Part shown: positions 35,675 through 47,829 of the stretch, in pieces
Layout of the letters: each line of letters starts with the position of its first letter
Numbering within the stretch: the stretch's first letter is position 1
Source of the DNA: Quillaja saponaria
Lineage: Eukaryota > Streptophyta > Magnoliopsida > Fabales > Quillajaceae
Assembly (NCBI GenBank): GCA_029379385.1
Contig: CM055613.1
Span: 12,046,001 to 12,110,000 of the forward strand
Length of the DNA: 64,000 nucleotides
Direction: 5' to 3'
Notes under the pieces: model-generated
The model's database searches: none
What the model was told of the DNA's origin: nothing
The model's input: only the letters and a program-made list of their open reading frames with translations
Made by a program: the position numbers and the translations under genes

Positions 35675-36515
35675 TGCATTAAGGTCATGGGAGCCAACTA
35701 ATGACCCGATGCCATGGATGACTATGTCAATTAGTTTCATTTTACTTTAGAAATTTTGTGCTTCTGGTGGTGACGCACTGGAAAAGTGTCAATTATACAG
35801 AATGTCAAACAATCCTTACTAGATGTTCGCATTACAGGATTATTCCATTTCCCAGAACTAGCTTTCAGGAAAGAGCAAGAGTTTTTACAGATAATATATA
35901 CTTCAATAGTTTTTATTTTCTTGAAAAAGAAAAAAAAAAGAACGTACTATTTTAAATGTTCATTAAAACTAAGCTTGTTCTTTATATTTTGTAATTTTTT
36001 CCTAAATTTATATAGCAGTGTTTTTCATTTCAAAATGATAAAATATTTTTGAAAATTGAGTTAAATCAGGACTAATTATTCATTTATTTTCTTCAGTTTA
36101 AGGAAAAACTGTGTATATATAAGTGAGAAAAGCTTGGCTACGGATAGCGATTGCGAGAACGAAGAGCTTCTATGACATTGCACAATAGACTTTTGCACAT
36201 TCTATGAATAACAGTTGTTAATTGTTTCTAAGTATTTATACACTATATGTGATAACATTGTTCACTTTAGGAACAATTATTTTACCTTTTAACCTAATCG
36301 CTTCAACGTCCAGTCTTTCAAAATATAAATCAAGTTATTAATTTGACATTCTGTCAATAAGTTTTGAAAGCTCTTTTCTCCCATTTACATCCCTAAACAC
36401 TAAATCTTCAATTATATGCAGCTTTAAAGAAAAAACCATATATCCTAGATTTGATATGTTCATATTCTGTTACAACTTTATATTAAGTTGAGATGTTGCA
36501 AATTGAGAATTTGGA
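35675..36515. other. 3' flank of the SPOC gene
   Basis: Probable 3' UTR followed by AT-rich spacer. No coding segment is supported; the short frames here are chance. Confidence 0.5.
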
Positions 36516-36519
36516 AGAA

Positions 36520-37870
36520 GGGAGGGTAGAAAAGAAAATGCTTATGTGTTCAAGCCAACTGCCAAACACATGAGATGGCATAAAAAAGATATCCGTGAGA
36601 AAAAAATGAATGTGATGTTTGTGGTCATTCACAATACAAACAAGAGGGTAGAAACATGATGCCATACATGATTTTGTGTCACCTACCGATCATTGAGAGA
36701 TTTCAAAACGAGATGATGTAAGAATGTATACGTGAAAAGCCAAATGTGATGATACATAAGTTGGATGGGGAGGTGTGGAAACACCTTAATGATAATCATC
36801 CATTGTGGAAATAAGAAATACATAATGTGAGGCTAGAGCTCTCAATAGATGGGTTCACTCCATTTGATAATTATGGTACCCAATATTATTGTTGGCCAGG
36901 TGTTTTTCACTCCATACAACCTATCACCTAGTATGTATATGAAATAGCACAACTTGTTCTTGAACTTGTTTATTCCTAATCCTCAAAATCTAGTCAAGAA
37001 TTTAGATATATATCTAAGACATTTAATGAACGATTTGAATATTTTGTGAAGAGATAGTATCCGACTTTCGATAAATCTCTAAAACAAAACTATTTAAGAG
37101 AGTTACTCTTTTATGGACAATTAGTGATTTTCCTGCATATAAATATGCTTTCAAAATTGTGCAGGCTCAAACATGCTTGTAAGCATTGTTGGTTTGATTA
37201 TCATCGGCAATTCCTAACTGATGATCATGTGTTTTGAAGGTAAAATATTAATTTTAAAAGGAATACAATTGAGAGAAACTCATTATCACTCTGATTAACT
37301 AGTAAAGAAGTTATGGACAAAGTTAAATCTTTCAATCAAATTAAGTTTGGAATTTGTAATGGGAAAGAACATATTCTGGGATTAAGGAATTATAATAACT
37401 GGGTGAAAAGAAATATATTCCAAAAACTGCCTTATTGGTCTATGAATCATTTCATGCATATTGGAAAAGAAAAAAAAATATTTGATAAATGTTTTTAATA
37501 CTGTTATAGATTTCAAGAACAAAACTAAGGATAATCCAAAAACTCATGCAGACATGAAGGAATTGTATAATCATCCAGAGTTGGAATTACATGAGTGCAA
37601 TAATGGAAAGATTATGAAGGCTAAAGTCACCTACATTTTGGGTAAGCATGACATGAAACTGTTGTGCGCACGAATTAAAAATGATATAGAGTTTGTAAAT
37701 GCGTATGTATTAAATTTATCACATTGTGTCAATCTTAGTGAATGCAAAATTTGCAAGATGAGGAACCATGATTGTCATATCTTCATACGAACTTTAATAC
37801 CAATTGTATTACTTTACACCAAAGCATACACTTTACACCAAAGCACACTCGGGGTCCTTTGACAACACTA
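36520..37870 (+). pseudogene. CACTA (En/Spm) TNP2-type transposase, degenerate
   Basis: On the plus strand, pieces of a TNP2-like transposase follow in the normal order: KPTAKHMRWH (near 36550), LELSIDGFTPFDNYGTQYYC (near 36845), FLTDDHVF (near 37215), NIFQKLPYWS near 37430, KTKDNPKTHADMKELYNHPE (near 37525), YVLNLSHCVNLSECKICKM then NHDCHIF (near 37700-37780). Intact relatives read LS.DGFNPF...YSCWPV, KTKDN..AR.DL and G.KSHDCH. Many stops and frameshifts are present and no TIRs were found, so it is a fossil. It separates the convergent SPOC and BSD genes. Confidence 0.8.
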
Positions 37871-38166
37871 AGCGGATTATTTAGGGACATGCACATGTAC
37901 GCAACTGAGTTGTATGTTGTTATGCGCATCTGAGTAGAATGTACAAGGAGATGCTTGACAACATCTTCTTGTTTTCCTATTGTACAAAAAAATAATAAAA
38001 ATAATTTGCGAGTTGAACATCACCCTCCCATTGCGGGTGAGGCGCCAAATGAAGTGCCAATGGCTTTATATAACGCGAATTTCGCAAGTTACAACCGTCA
38101 AAACAAACCAAAAAGAAAGAGAGAAAGAAAAAATGTACAAAAGCTTGGTAATCACCAAGTTCATAT

Positions 38167-41100
38167 CTAATCAAAGTCATCAACAGTAAGCCAATCACTT
38201 GACTCATCTCCTGAATTCTCTTTCAAATGTCTGGACTTTTGCTTCCCAACCCTTGTCTCAGAACTTTCATTAAGCTGAACCCAGTCACTAGATCCACTAG
38301 GTGATGAACACCTAATGTCGTGTGAGCCCCTATGTCCGGATAGTCTGTCACTGTGGTCGCTCTCTTCATCCTCCAGATCACTGAATGAGACATCCTCGTC
38401 ATATTCAAGCTTTTTCTGGGCAGTCAAAGAAGTGGTACTTGTATCAGTATCTTCCAACGATTGTTCAGTATCCTTGTTGTCACCGTCATCATTAATTCCT
38501 AAACCATTTGTAGCGTTTACAATCTCAGTCTCAATCTCCGTTTCCTGAGATGGAATAGTCCTCCTCCCTCTCTGGCTGGCCTCCTTATCTTGAGTTATAC
38601 CAAGAGTCCCTGGATTTCCAGCATTTTTCACCTCTTCATTTCTCTTGTTTAGAAGCTTCTGAAGAAGCAAATCTCTTGCTTCAACAATCTGCTAAAAGAA
38701 CAAGAACAAGATATTCAAAAATTGAACTTGGAAACAAAATTAATAATCATTTACAATCTCGGTCTCAATTAATTGTACAAGTGTTGATTTTGAGAGTAAA
38801 TTACAATTTACCACCCGGTAGTAATAGAGCAATATCCATTTTCATACTTGAACTTTGTAATGTAACAATCAACGTCCCCCCCGTACTAACTAAAAATGGG
38901 AAACTCTTAGATTTGCTGTCAAATCTAACAGAAGCAGTTTGAATTTATAAGATTACCCTTACTGGGTTACCAAAACCAAATTTTCAATTAGAAGTCCCTC
39001 ACTATTCAAGGAAATCCGAGGTCTCAATCTTCATTCTTCAATCATTACATATTTGCCTACTGAATATCACGAGCCTAGTGAAAAGCACCAATGTCTAGAA
39101 CAAATCAATCGTTTCAGTTTTCTCTCCAATAAGTTTATTACCATCTTTGCAGCTCTGTTCTTTAAACTACATTAACAGAATTTATCTTAGCTGAAATATT
39201 TGACTTGAAAAGAAATCTTCTTTTTCCTTTGAAAGGATAAGACAGAGGTTTTTAATAGAACAAATGCAAGTTCACTACCATCTTCTTAGCTCTGTTCTTT
39301 AAATAACATTTACAGAATTTTCTTAATTGAAATAGTTGACAGCATTAACTGTACTTTTCTTTTGAAATGATTAGAGTTATAGAGGCTTTTAATTGAAGAT
39401 ATATTTGGCTTGTTGAAGAGGGATGAAATCATGAAAGTGTTGCAACCAGAAGTTGAATCAATAAAAAAAAATTGAGAGGAGACCTAACACCACTATGGTT
39501 TTCATTCCCCCATATCTACTATTTTACTCTCCAAACATCTCAACCTCCTCAACTAATGAGAGAGAGCGATGACTGTGAAGGAGACTGGAGGTGGGAATAA
39601 TACATATTAGTTCGCACGCTAGGGGGTTTATTGACACAATTTGAAGTTCATGTATGAAATTTAAGATCTCAATAAGTACAACACCAACTATATATATTTG
39701 GGAGGATTAGTACCTAACTCAGATGGTTCAGACTAAAAAACCAAGAGAAAACTTAGAATCAGTATCGGAAAGCAAATTATCTGCATAAACCATCAGCAAA
39801 TTGAACTTAGATTTTTCTATCCCTGCAAACACGACTTCTTTTTTATAAGAGAACAAGACAATAATAATATAACACTTGAGAATATATATCTTGCCTTGAG
39901 GGTTGATAGAAGATCAAAATCACGTTCATTTAGTCTTGGAAGCAATAACAAAAAGTAGATCATCCAAAACTTTCCCACATCCATGCGACTGCAAAGGCCA
40001 AGTCTAAGAGCAACAAATCCAGGCACCAGTTGTTCTATAGTTGAGATATGTACTTTCTGGGTATTGGACAAGCTGAAATCTGCTATAAAACAAGTTAAAG
40101 TTCAAGATCGATGTAAATTTCACCAAAGATATATAATATATATAATGCTACATGCACACAAATTTCAAACACAATGATAACCTCAAAACATAAGTGAATA
40201 GTTTCTTACAAATGATTGACAAATTTATACCAGAGTTATCACCCTTATTTCTTACAAATGATTGATAAATTTATACCAGTTATCACCCTTATCAATCACT
40301 TAATTTTTATGTATTTATCATTGTGTGAGAAAGGTGTGTGGGAAAATTGTGTACATTTAGAATTCCTATATAAGATAGGGAAAATGAAGCAAGGGGATTA
40401 TTTGTCTGCTCCATGCACCCAATATGAAAGTACTGATAAAATAACTACCATTGACAAATCAAAATAAAATTTTATTTGAAACAAATGAATTGTTTGACAG
40501 GTAAAAAACAGATATCTTGCAGGAACAGAAATTTTATGCCTTGAAAACTTTAGAACCAGACAAAATGCAAGTAATACTTATTATATAATTTGTATCCAAT
40601 TAACATTACTAGTTCTAGAATATGTCCTAAGTTTCCAAGGACTAAGGAGATAAGCAACTGAAAACTATCTAATACGTGGAATAGATCTACATTTTGACAC
40701 ACAGCAACAGTTACAGCAATTACATTGAAGGTGAACAAAACAGGACAAGGCTAAGAATACAAAATAGCTGGAAAGACTATCAAACCTTTTAACTACTACT
40801 TCAACTCAAAAATATAGTCCTCTTTGGAAAAGCTCAAATGGAAGATACAAAGTTTACAAGCCTTGACTTTTGACTGTGGACAATTTTTGTAACTTCCCAG
40901 GGAGAGAGAGGGGGGGGGGGGAGAGAGAGAGTAAAGAATATAATTCAACTTCAAGCATTCATACACTTTTTGATCCTTTTGATTAATGACACTAAATTCT
41001 AGGCACCACAATTTTTCATGGGATTTAGGGTCACTTTCAGATTTGGGTTCCTTCAACCTCTAGGTTTCTGAAATCGAAAGAAGGATGACGAAATTGACTC

Positions 41101-43257
41101 TGTGTTCACTCAAGGAGAGTGAGAATGAGTCTGTTTTGGGAAAGGGGGATAACTAAACTTTTTTTTTTTTTTTTTTTAGCTGAAGTCTAAAACATGTCCA
41201 CAATGGGATAACTTATCCCGTCATGGATGTGTGTCACATTTAAAATTTATCCCAAAAGTACCAGGTTTATGTGTTCTATATTTACAAAGGGCATAAACCT
41301 GTTGGATATAATAATAGTCCCATTGTAGATATTATCTACAACGGTAGTAACCGTTGTGGATAAATATGTACCGTCGTAGATAAATTATCTATGAAGGGTT
41401 TATCCGAGACTGCAATTTACATTCACAAATAAGTCATTTTCTTGTAGTGATCTCCACTAAAATTTTATGCCTGAAGAATTGTTACTCAATACTCAATATT
41501 TCTGAAAGTTTGAAATCACCATTATTTTTGCAGAATGATCAAGAAAGCACATCCATTTATCAATGTCTATCTGGCACCACTGAAGACTGCAATGAACAAT
41601 TTCCAGAATCCATTGCAATTTCATTCCAAGCCATGATATTTTCCACATTCCTCCAATTCTAAGCATCCAGAACTGTTCTTGATTTTTTTATCTAACTATG
41701 TACTACCATAATTCAGCTTATAGGTTTCCGGTTTCCCCACTTTTAATTGCTTCTTAGTCCTAAATCTCTTACAATATTTGGTTGTAAGGAGGAATCACTT
41801 GGAAGGTAATTGTAAGTATCAGATAAATAACTTATCAAAGAGAAAAGGTATTAGAAGAATTCAAATGGAAAAGTATTTTTTTTAGCTTCAAGCAACAAGT
41901 ATTTTAACAACAGAATGTAGATGTTAAAATCAAAGGATTACAAACACAATTATAAATAATATATGGAAAAAACTAAACTTACAAAGAGAAGCAATGACTG
42001 CGATGTAAACTAACACAATATGGATTGACTTGACAATAACTTCACAAAACTTAAAGCCCACCTGTACAACCAAATCCTTAAGGCTAGAGAAGGATTAGAT
42101 TGGATGGACAACATTATCTCTTGATTTGCCACCTATTATAGTTGAACAAAAGGCAAACAGCACACAATTGAATAATCGCCATCAAGAGCCAATAGAGAAT
42201 TCTTTCTATCTTCGGCAACCAACCTTGGATATCAAATTGCAACGTGCCTCAACTTAAAAGCAAGTGCTTCCCACAACCTTAGGTATCTAATTGCAATGTG
42301 CCTTAGCCTAAGAACAACTGGTTCAAAAAAAAAGCCTCAGAAAAACTCAAATTTTGCTACACTAGATACAGATGAACTGAGAAGAAAACGAACTACCATA
42401 GTCTCTGAGTGTCCATCCAACCTGGAAGTGTTAATACTTATTTCACCAAAAGCACATGAAAATTCACCATGGTGCTTATTTGGAACATCCAATTAGCACA
42501 AATTGTTCGAAAGAAAAAAGAAAACTATTATGGAGACCAACAACTAGCTGCTTCCTAGACAAAAACCAGAGTACTACACCTATGTTCCAGAAACATTAAT
42601 TCTTTACTGGAAAAATAATTATTACTGGACTGAATCACCATAAACCCAAAAAATAAAAATAAAAATAAAAAACAAAAACAAAACACTGCATTCAGTTTTA
42701 AGGGAGAAAGGAAAAATAAATAAAAGTAGTGACCATTATAATTAAAAATTACTTGAAAATTAGAGCATAATCAAATTACCATTGTCCATTGGCAAAGGAA
42801 AATCCGTCCAACACTCGGGCCGTACCGAAATTTCCTTTACAAAATCAACAACCTCATCCGTAATCCCTGGGGCACCTTCACCTGGCTCCTGAAACTGCAA
42901 CAAATTGGAAGCGAACTTCGAAACTCCACTGAAAGCTTTGTTAGTGGAGAGAAGGGACAGCCCAGTTTTAAAGCTTCCACCGATCTCCACAAGATCGTTT
43001 CGGATTCCAGCAATTGTTGGAGACGCCGGCGACCACGAATCCGAAAAATCTCCAGCGGTAGAAGAAGAATACGGCGGGGGGGCAAGGAAATTAGCAACAC
43101 CCAAGAGTTGGCGGCCTAGAGTTTGTCCGAGAACTGAAAGGTCTTCTTTGACACCGGTGCCGGGTCGACGCGAGTTGTGTTCCGGTGTATCAGGTTGGTG
43201 ATGAAGAGGAGATTCTAGGTCGCCGTCGGATTGCAATGAATTGAAGAGCCAAGACAT
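38167..43257 (-). CDS. BSD domain-containing protein
   Basis: The complete gene has three coding exons: 43257-42780, 40079-39895 and 38688-38167. Phases agree and encode 394 residues. The BSD domain spans about residues 132-222. It begins ITDEVVDFVKEISVRPECW, crosses the first intron, and ends with the conserved Phe-Trp pair (GKFWMIYFLLLLP, residues 197-198). The N-terminus (MSWLFNSL...) resembles plant SYAP1/DOS2-type BSD proteins. After VEARDLLLQKLLNKRNEE the tail is acidic and serine-rich and ends SSDWLTVDDFD. BSD domains occur in TFIIH p62 and synapse-associated proteins; the role of this plant group is not settled. Exon 1 has a normal GT donor. Exon 2 ends CTCAAG and is followed by gcaaga, a GC donor. 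A TATA-like stretch lies ~105 bases before the ATG. Confidence 0.9.
39140..39400. repeat. Tandem ~135-bp duplication in intron 2 of the BSD gene
   Basis: Two adjacent, diverged copies (about 39140-39260 and 39272-39400) share accatctt, tagctctgttctttaaa, acagaattt.tctta and gttttt/ctttt aat blocks in the same order. Confidence 0.6.
40202..40298. repeat. Tandem ~47-bp duplication in intron 1 of the BSD gene
   Basis: tttcttacaaatgattga then aaatttataccag...ttatcaccctta occurs twice head to tail with only a few differences, so the event is fairly recent. Confidence 0.8.
40900..40932. repeat. GA/poly-G tract in intron 1 of the BSD gene
   Basis: gagagag, a run of G, then gagagagag. A purine-only stretch of ~35 bases. 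Confidence 0.8.
41185..41449. mobile_element. CACTA-type terminal fragment in intron 1 of the BSD gene
   Basis: Ends attttcttgtagtg at 41436-41449, the inverse of the CACTA terminus. The preceding 250 bases hold repeated subterminal words (ccattgtagatatt, ccgttgtggataaa, ccgtcgtagataaatt, gggataacttatccc). A T-run (41158-41179) borders the left side. No transposase is present. Confidence 0.6.
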
Positions 43258-44420
43258 TTTTATTTTTTTTTCTCCTATTTAAAATTTCAGAGCTTTTTTC
43301 AGGCAACAGAAGAGTCTTAGAATTCAGAGCATGAGGAGGAGGGTTTCAGGTTTGACGCTGTGTAATATATATCCAAAAGAAATAGTAATGGAGTCTGCTC
43401 CTTTATGTTTATGCTGTTTGCCATAGAATATAGATGGAGATTGGAGGTGTATGATTTAGTGATTTCCCACGTCGGTAGTGGTGGAGTTCGGTTCTATTTA
43501 GGAAAAGATTTAAGGCCTAATTATTATTTATTAATAAAAGAAAAGTAAAGTACACCAACTAAACTACAAACTGCCCTTTAGTTGTTAGAACTCTAGTAGA
43601 TGGGTACGTTATTCTGTCACAGGTCAATCTTTCACGTTATATTTTTTCTGCTTTAGTTCATACTCAATATCACCTTAATACATAATCCATGTGAGACTTT
43701 ACTATGATAAGAATCTGAACTCAATCTAGTACAACTCCCTTTGAGATATTCTTTGGTCAGAATCTGATCGCATTCTTCCTTTTAATAACCCAACAATCAC
43801 ATTACCTGAAGCTAAGAGATCAGGTTCTTTTCTTTTAATGTCGAAAGAGCATTTACTCTCCTGGCTGAACAGTTTGAAACGGTGTGCCTCCAAGAGAAAA
43901 ACAGTCTAAAAGGTGTTAATTTTAAAACATAAAGCTGAAAGTGGAGGTTCTAAAAACTAATTGTGAGAAGGAGGTGTTTTTAAAAAACTATAGATTCAAT
44001 CAACTACCGATTTTTGCTGCCACTAGAACTGGCTTGCCACGTAAGTGTCATATGTTAAAATGGGTATTGAAAACCGGGTGGGTGTTCAACACTTGGTTTC
44101 TCGTCTTCTTCTGCAACCCCTGCTATCCTCACCCATTATTACTCCCTTGTTCTGGTAACACCCATCCTTATTTCTCCCCTCCTCGAGACACCAGCTTCTT
44201 CTTCCTTATATTCTTTTCCAACCTTCCCTTCTTTATTTCCTACTTTTCTCTTATGCATTTTCTACCTTTCTTCTCTCATTTTATCTTCCATCTCCTTCCT
44301 ACACTAAAATACTTAACATCAAAACTTTTCGGCGGAATTTGGTAAGTTTTTATAATTGTGTATTTTATATTGTTTAATTTTACTTATTAAGTTCTTTATT
44401 ATGCTTTATTGTTTTAATTA
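43258..44420. other. BSD gene upstream region and spacer
   Basis: Includes the probable 5' UTR and promoter of the BSD gene (to about 43400). The 134-codon frame at 43941-44345 is pyrimidine-rich, with no domain or sensible composition, and I do not call it. Confidence 0.45.
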
Positions 44421-45085
44421 TATAGATTTAGTTAACATGAGTGATTTTGTTAGATTTAAAGATTTAAAGAATTAGAGTAATTAGTAATTTAGTTTTTATT
44501 AGATGTTTTCTTATAATTTTTTCTTATTAATGACTTTATACTAATTAGTTAATTAGAGGGAATTAGGTATTTTTGATAATTAGATATTTTGTTGACATTA
44601 TAACTTTATGATAATTACAGTAATTAGTATATTTATGATAATTAGTTATTCTATTAGATTTATAGAATTTAGAATAATTGTTGAAATTATAATTTTTATG
44701 ATATATTATAATTAGTAGTTTTGTGGAAATAATACATTTTAATTTTGTGAAAACTAGTTGTTTTGTTGAAATTAAAAGTTTTATGATAATTACGAAAATT
44801 AATTCACGATAATTAGGTACTTTTGATAATTAATAATTTTGTTGAAATTATAATTTTATGATAATTAGTATATTTATGATAAATAGTGATTTTATTAGAT
44901 TCAAAAGTCTAGAATAATTGTTGAAATTATATTTTTTATGATATTTAGTAGTTTTGTTGAAATAATACACTTTAATTTTTGTGAAATAGATTAGTCTTGT
45001 TGAAATTAAAAGTTTTATGATAATATGAATATTAGTGCATTTACTGTGATTAGATGATTTACGATAATTAGGTAATTTTGTTAAT
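44420..45085. repeat. Degenerate ~240-bp tandem repeat, about 2.7 copies
   Basis: Two full copies (about 44591-44832 and 44840-45082) share the order tttatgataatta, agaataattgttgaaattat, ttagtagttttgt.gaaataatac, gttgaaattaaaagttttat and acgataattaggta. A more diverged partial copy precedes them from about 44420. The repeat is non-coding and very AT-rich. Confidence 0.7.
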
Positions 45086-45119
45086 TAGAGATTTTGTTGA
45101 AATTTAATTATGACAATTA

Positions 45120-45970
45120 GTATACAGACGAACGATAGTAATTGGGTTTTGACATATTTGTTGTTGACTACAAAAGTGAGAGGTATACAGACAAAATAAA
45201 GTATTACAGAGGAATCCGGTGTGAATAAGCATTTTATTTAGACGAAATTAAGCTATTGGTCAATGACATAAGTGGTCTTGATGATCCACTTGTTCATCAA
45301 AAATCATTAACAATGGAAAGATGCAATGTCGCATAATATGAAAACGTAATTACAAGAATTCGACAAGAAAACAACCGAATGTTACTTAAAAGGTCTAAAT
45401 ACTATATGCTTAAACTTGCAGCTGATCAAGCAAAAGTTATGAAACGAGAACTAGCACCATCAGGAATAAGTAATGTTGTGAGCAATGACAAGTATCCTTA
45501 GAAGATCCAATGTCTAACAATGACTAATTATTTTTATGATGATTATCGTACAATTTTATATATGATAAATTATGAAGTTCATTTGAATTACTCATACTTG
45601 TATTTAAATACAATTCTTAATTCATGAAATTACAACAAAATTAGAAAGCATGTTCATCAGACATAACAATGACCGAGTGATATTCCTTCTCCAAGGTAAA
45701 ACAATAGTATGCATCTCTACGATACCCTTTGACTTATATTGATGCATCTGTTGCATGAAGCCGTATTGGTTCAATCGAATCATTATGCGATTATTCTCTT
45801 CTCTTATACAACCTAAATTATTATGTAACTGATCCATGGTGTTCCGTTCCGTTGTTATTGTTGTCGTATGAGATACATGAATGTTATATTTTGTAGCATC
45901 GTTTCGGAGTATTTCTGGTCTAGTAACTATGAATTCCCACACTATAATAATTGTTCTAAACATATCAGGA
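45120..45970. other. Possible decayed transposon coding sequence
   Basis: The plus strand from about 45300 reads QENNRMLLKRSKYYMLKLAA then DQAKVMKRELAPSG before a stop. The minus strand has a 113-codon frame at 45622-45963 with no recognised domain. Neighbouring DNA is repeat-rich. I cannot assign a family or decide that either strand is coding. Confidence 0.25.
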
Positions 45971-46134
45971 AAATTGTGTTTTTAAGGATCCAGCCCAATG
46001 ACGCTTCCATTGCAGTGAACAGTTCACCAGCACTAGAGCAAATACTCATTAATTGACAAATTTATCAGATACCAACAATCTATGTATCCACAAAACATAA
46101 TTTATAAACACTCTACATATCATAATAATTAGAG

Positions 46135-46695
46135 AGATGTTTAAAAAATAATTTCACTGTTAAAACAATTATTTGAGTGTTCAAACAATAATTTTATTGT
46201 TAAGATAATAATTGAAGTATTTAAATAATAATTTTAGTATTTAAGATAATACTTAATCGGGTTTAAAAAAACTTAACAATAAAAATAAAATTTAATTGAA
46301 TTAAATTATTATGAATCATATAATTAGTGTATTCATCAAACTAACAAAATAAATAAACTACTAACTATAACCTAAAAAAAAACTACACTTGAAAATAATA
46401 AATGTTCCTTAATTTATAAAATAAAAATAAAAATGATTCTTGACGATAATAATAATATATAAATAAAAACTATACTTGAAAATAATCAATTTATTTCACA
46501 ATCATTGGATAGATAATTAAAATATATATAATTAAAGCATTCAAAAAATATTTTACTATTGAAACAATCATTTAATTGTTCAAACAATAATTTAATAATA
46601 ATTAAAATATTTAAATAATAATTTCAATATTTAAGATAATTAACATGTTAAAAAAATTGACAATAAAGATAAAATTTAATTAAATCAAATAAGAA
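46135..46695. repeat. Direct repeat ~190 bp, copies at 46135-46330 and 46530-46695
   Basis: Both copies read in order: gttcaaacaataattt, aaatatttaaataataattt, atatttaagataat, then gacaata/aacaataaa and ataaaatttaatt. About 200 bases of AT-rich sequence separate them. They could be remnants of two element ends. Confidence 0.6.
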
Positions 46696-46699
46696 CAAA

Positions 46700-47829
46700 T
46701 GTAGGATGGATGTTTAAAAATTAGGTTGGGCACTTAATACCCAATTTTTCATATGGGGTACTGTATAATTTTCCTCTCATAGTTATTAGCAACAAAAACA
46801 AATGAAAAGAAAAATAAAATTTAGTGACAGTAAAATGTTTTTTTGAGACTATGGTATTAACAATTTCCGACACCCAATAAACAGTGACCAAATTGAGATA
46901 TAATTGCAGTATTTCATTATTATGATGGTGATGCATCTTTTGAAACAGGACTGAAGCATAGATGGACTTCAAAATCCATCTCAAGTATTAAATAAGATGA
47001 GAATACAGGTGGCTATTCCTTGAATTCGGCTTTTGGGAAGAAGAAAGAAAATCTATTCTCCAATATTTCATTAAAAATAAACGCGTTTTACTATCTAAAA
47101 AACCTTGTTTCCAATTTGTACATATATTTACATTTGAACATGGAGATGGAACATGGTAAAAATATATACAATTTCAAATCTAAGCAGGACAAAATATGTG
47201 GTCGCTGTGAAAATAAATAAAAAATAAAAAATTGAGTTATCAGATATAAATTCAGAACTAATTGATGAAAAAAAAGGTCTATATAGCATTCCATGTCAAC
47301 CAGAAGTCAGTAAACCTTGCAGATTACCAATAAAATCTGAAAAAATGAATGTACAGAACGTAGGAAAATAACCAATGACTGAAGAAAGTGTTCTTATAAC
47401 ACCAGGGATCAAACTCAAGTCTTTACATCGCATAAATGTATATATAAGAAATCGAATAATACAAATCACTCCTATCATATATTGACAACTGTATCTTTTG
47501 TTAGGGAGGGGGTTGTCTGAAAAAAACATATCATGATCATTTTCCTGTTTAATCATCAACTACTACCAAGGTACAAAAATATTTACGTGGTCCCCAGAAA
47601 GGTCATTATCCATCTCCATGGATAGAAAATAATGAAATCCTCCAAAACCCTTCCTCTTACTAATTATTCAAAAGAATCTCACTCTAACTATGTACTGCAC
47701 ATACATGCATATGGTACACATCTGTCTAATCTTCCATGTTTCCCAATCTCAGAATACAAAACCAAGTAATTTTCAAACTTTCTTTCTTTGCCATGTTTTA
47801 TGATAAAGAATTTGATTTCCAGGCAGTGT
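46700..47829. other. Spacer and 3' flank of the clathrin assembly gene
   Basis: Contains the presumed 3' UTR of the minus-strand clathrin assembly gene (just below 47830). The remainder shows only short chance frames. Confidence 0.45.

Noticed and set aside
43941..44345. 134-codon plus-strand frame, Phe- and Pro-rich
   Set aside because: Derived from a pyrimidine-rich tract; no domain, signal or splice context supports it.
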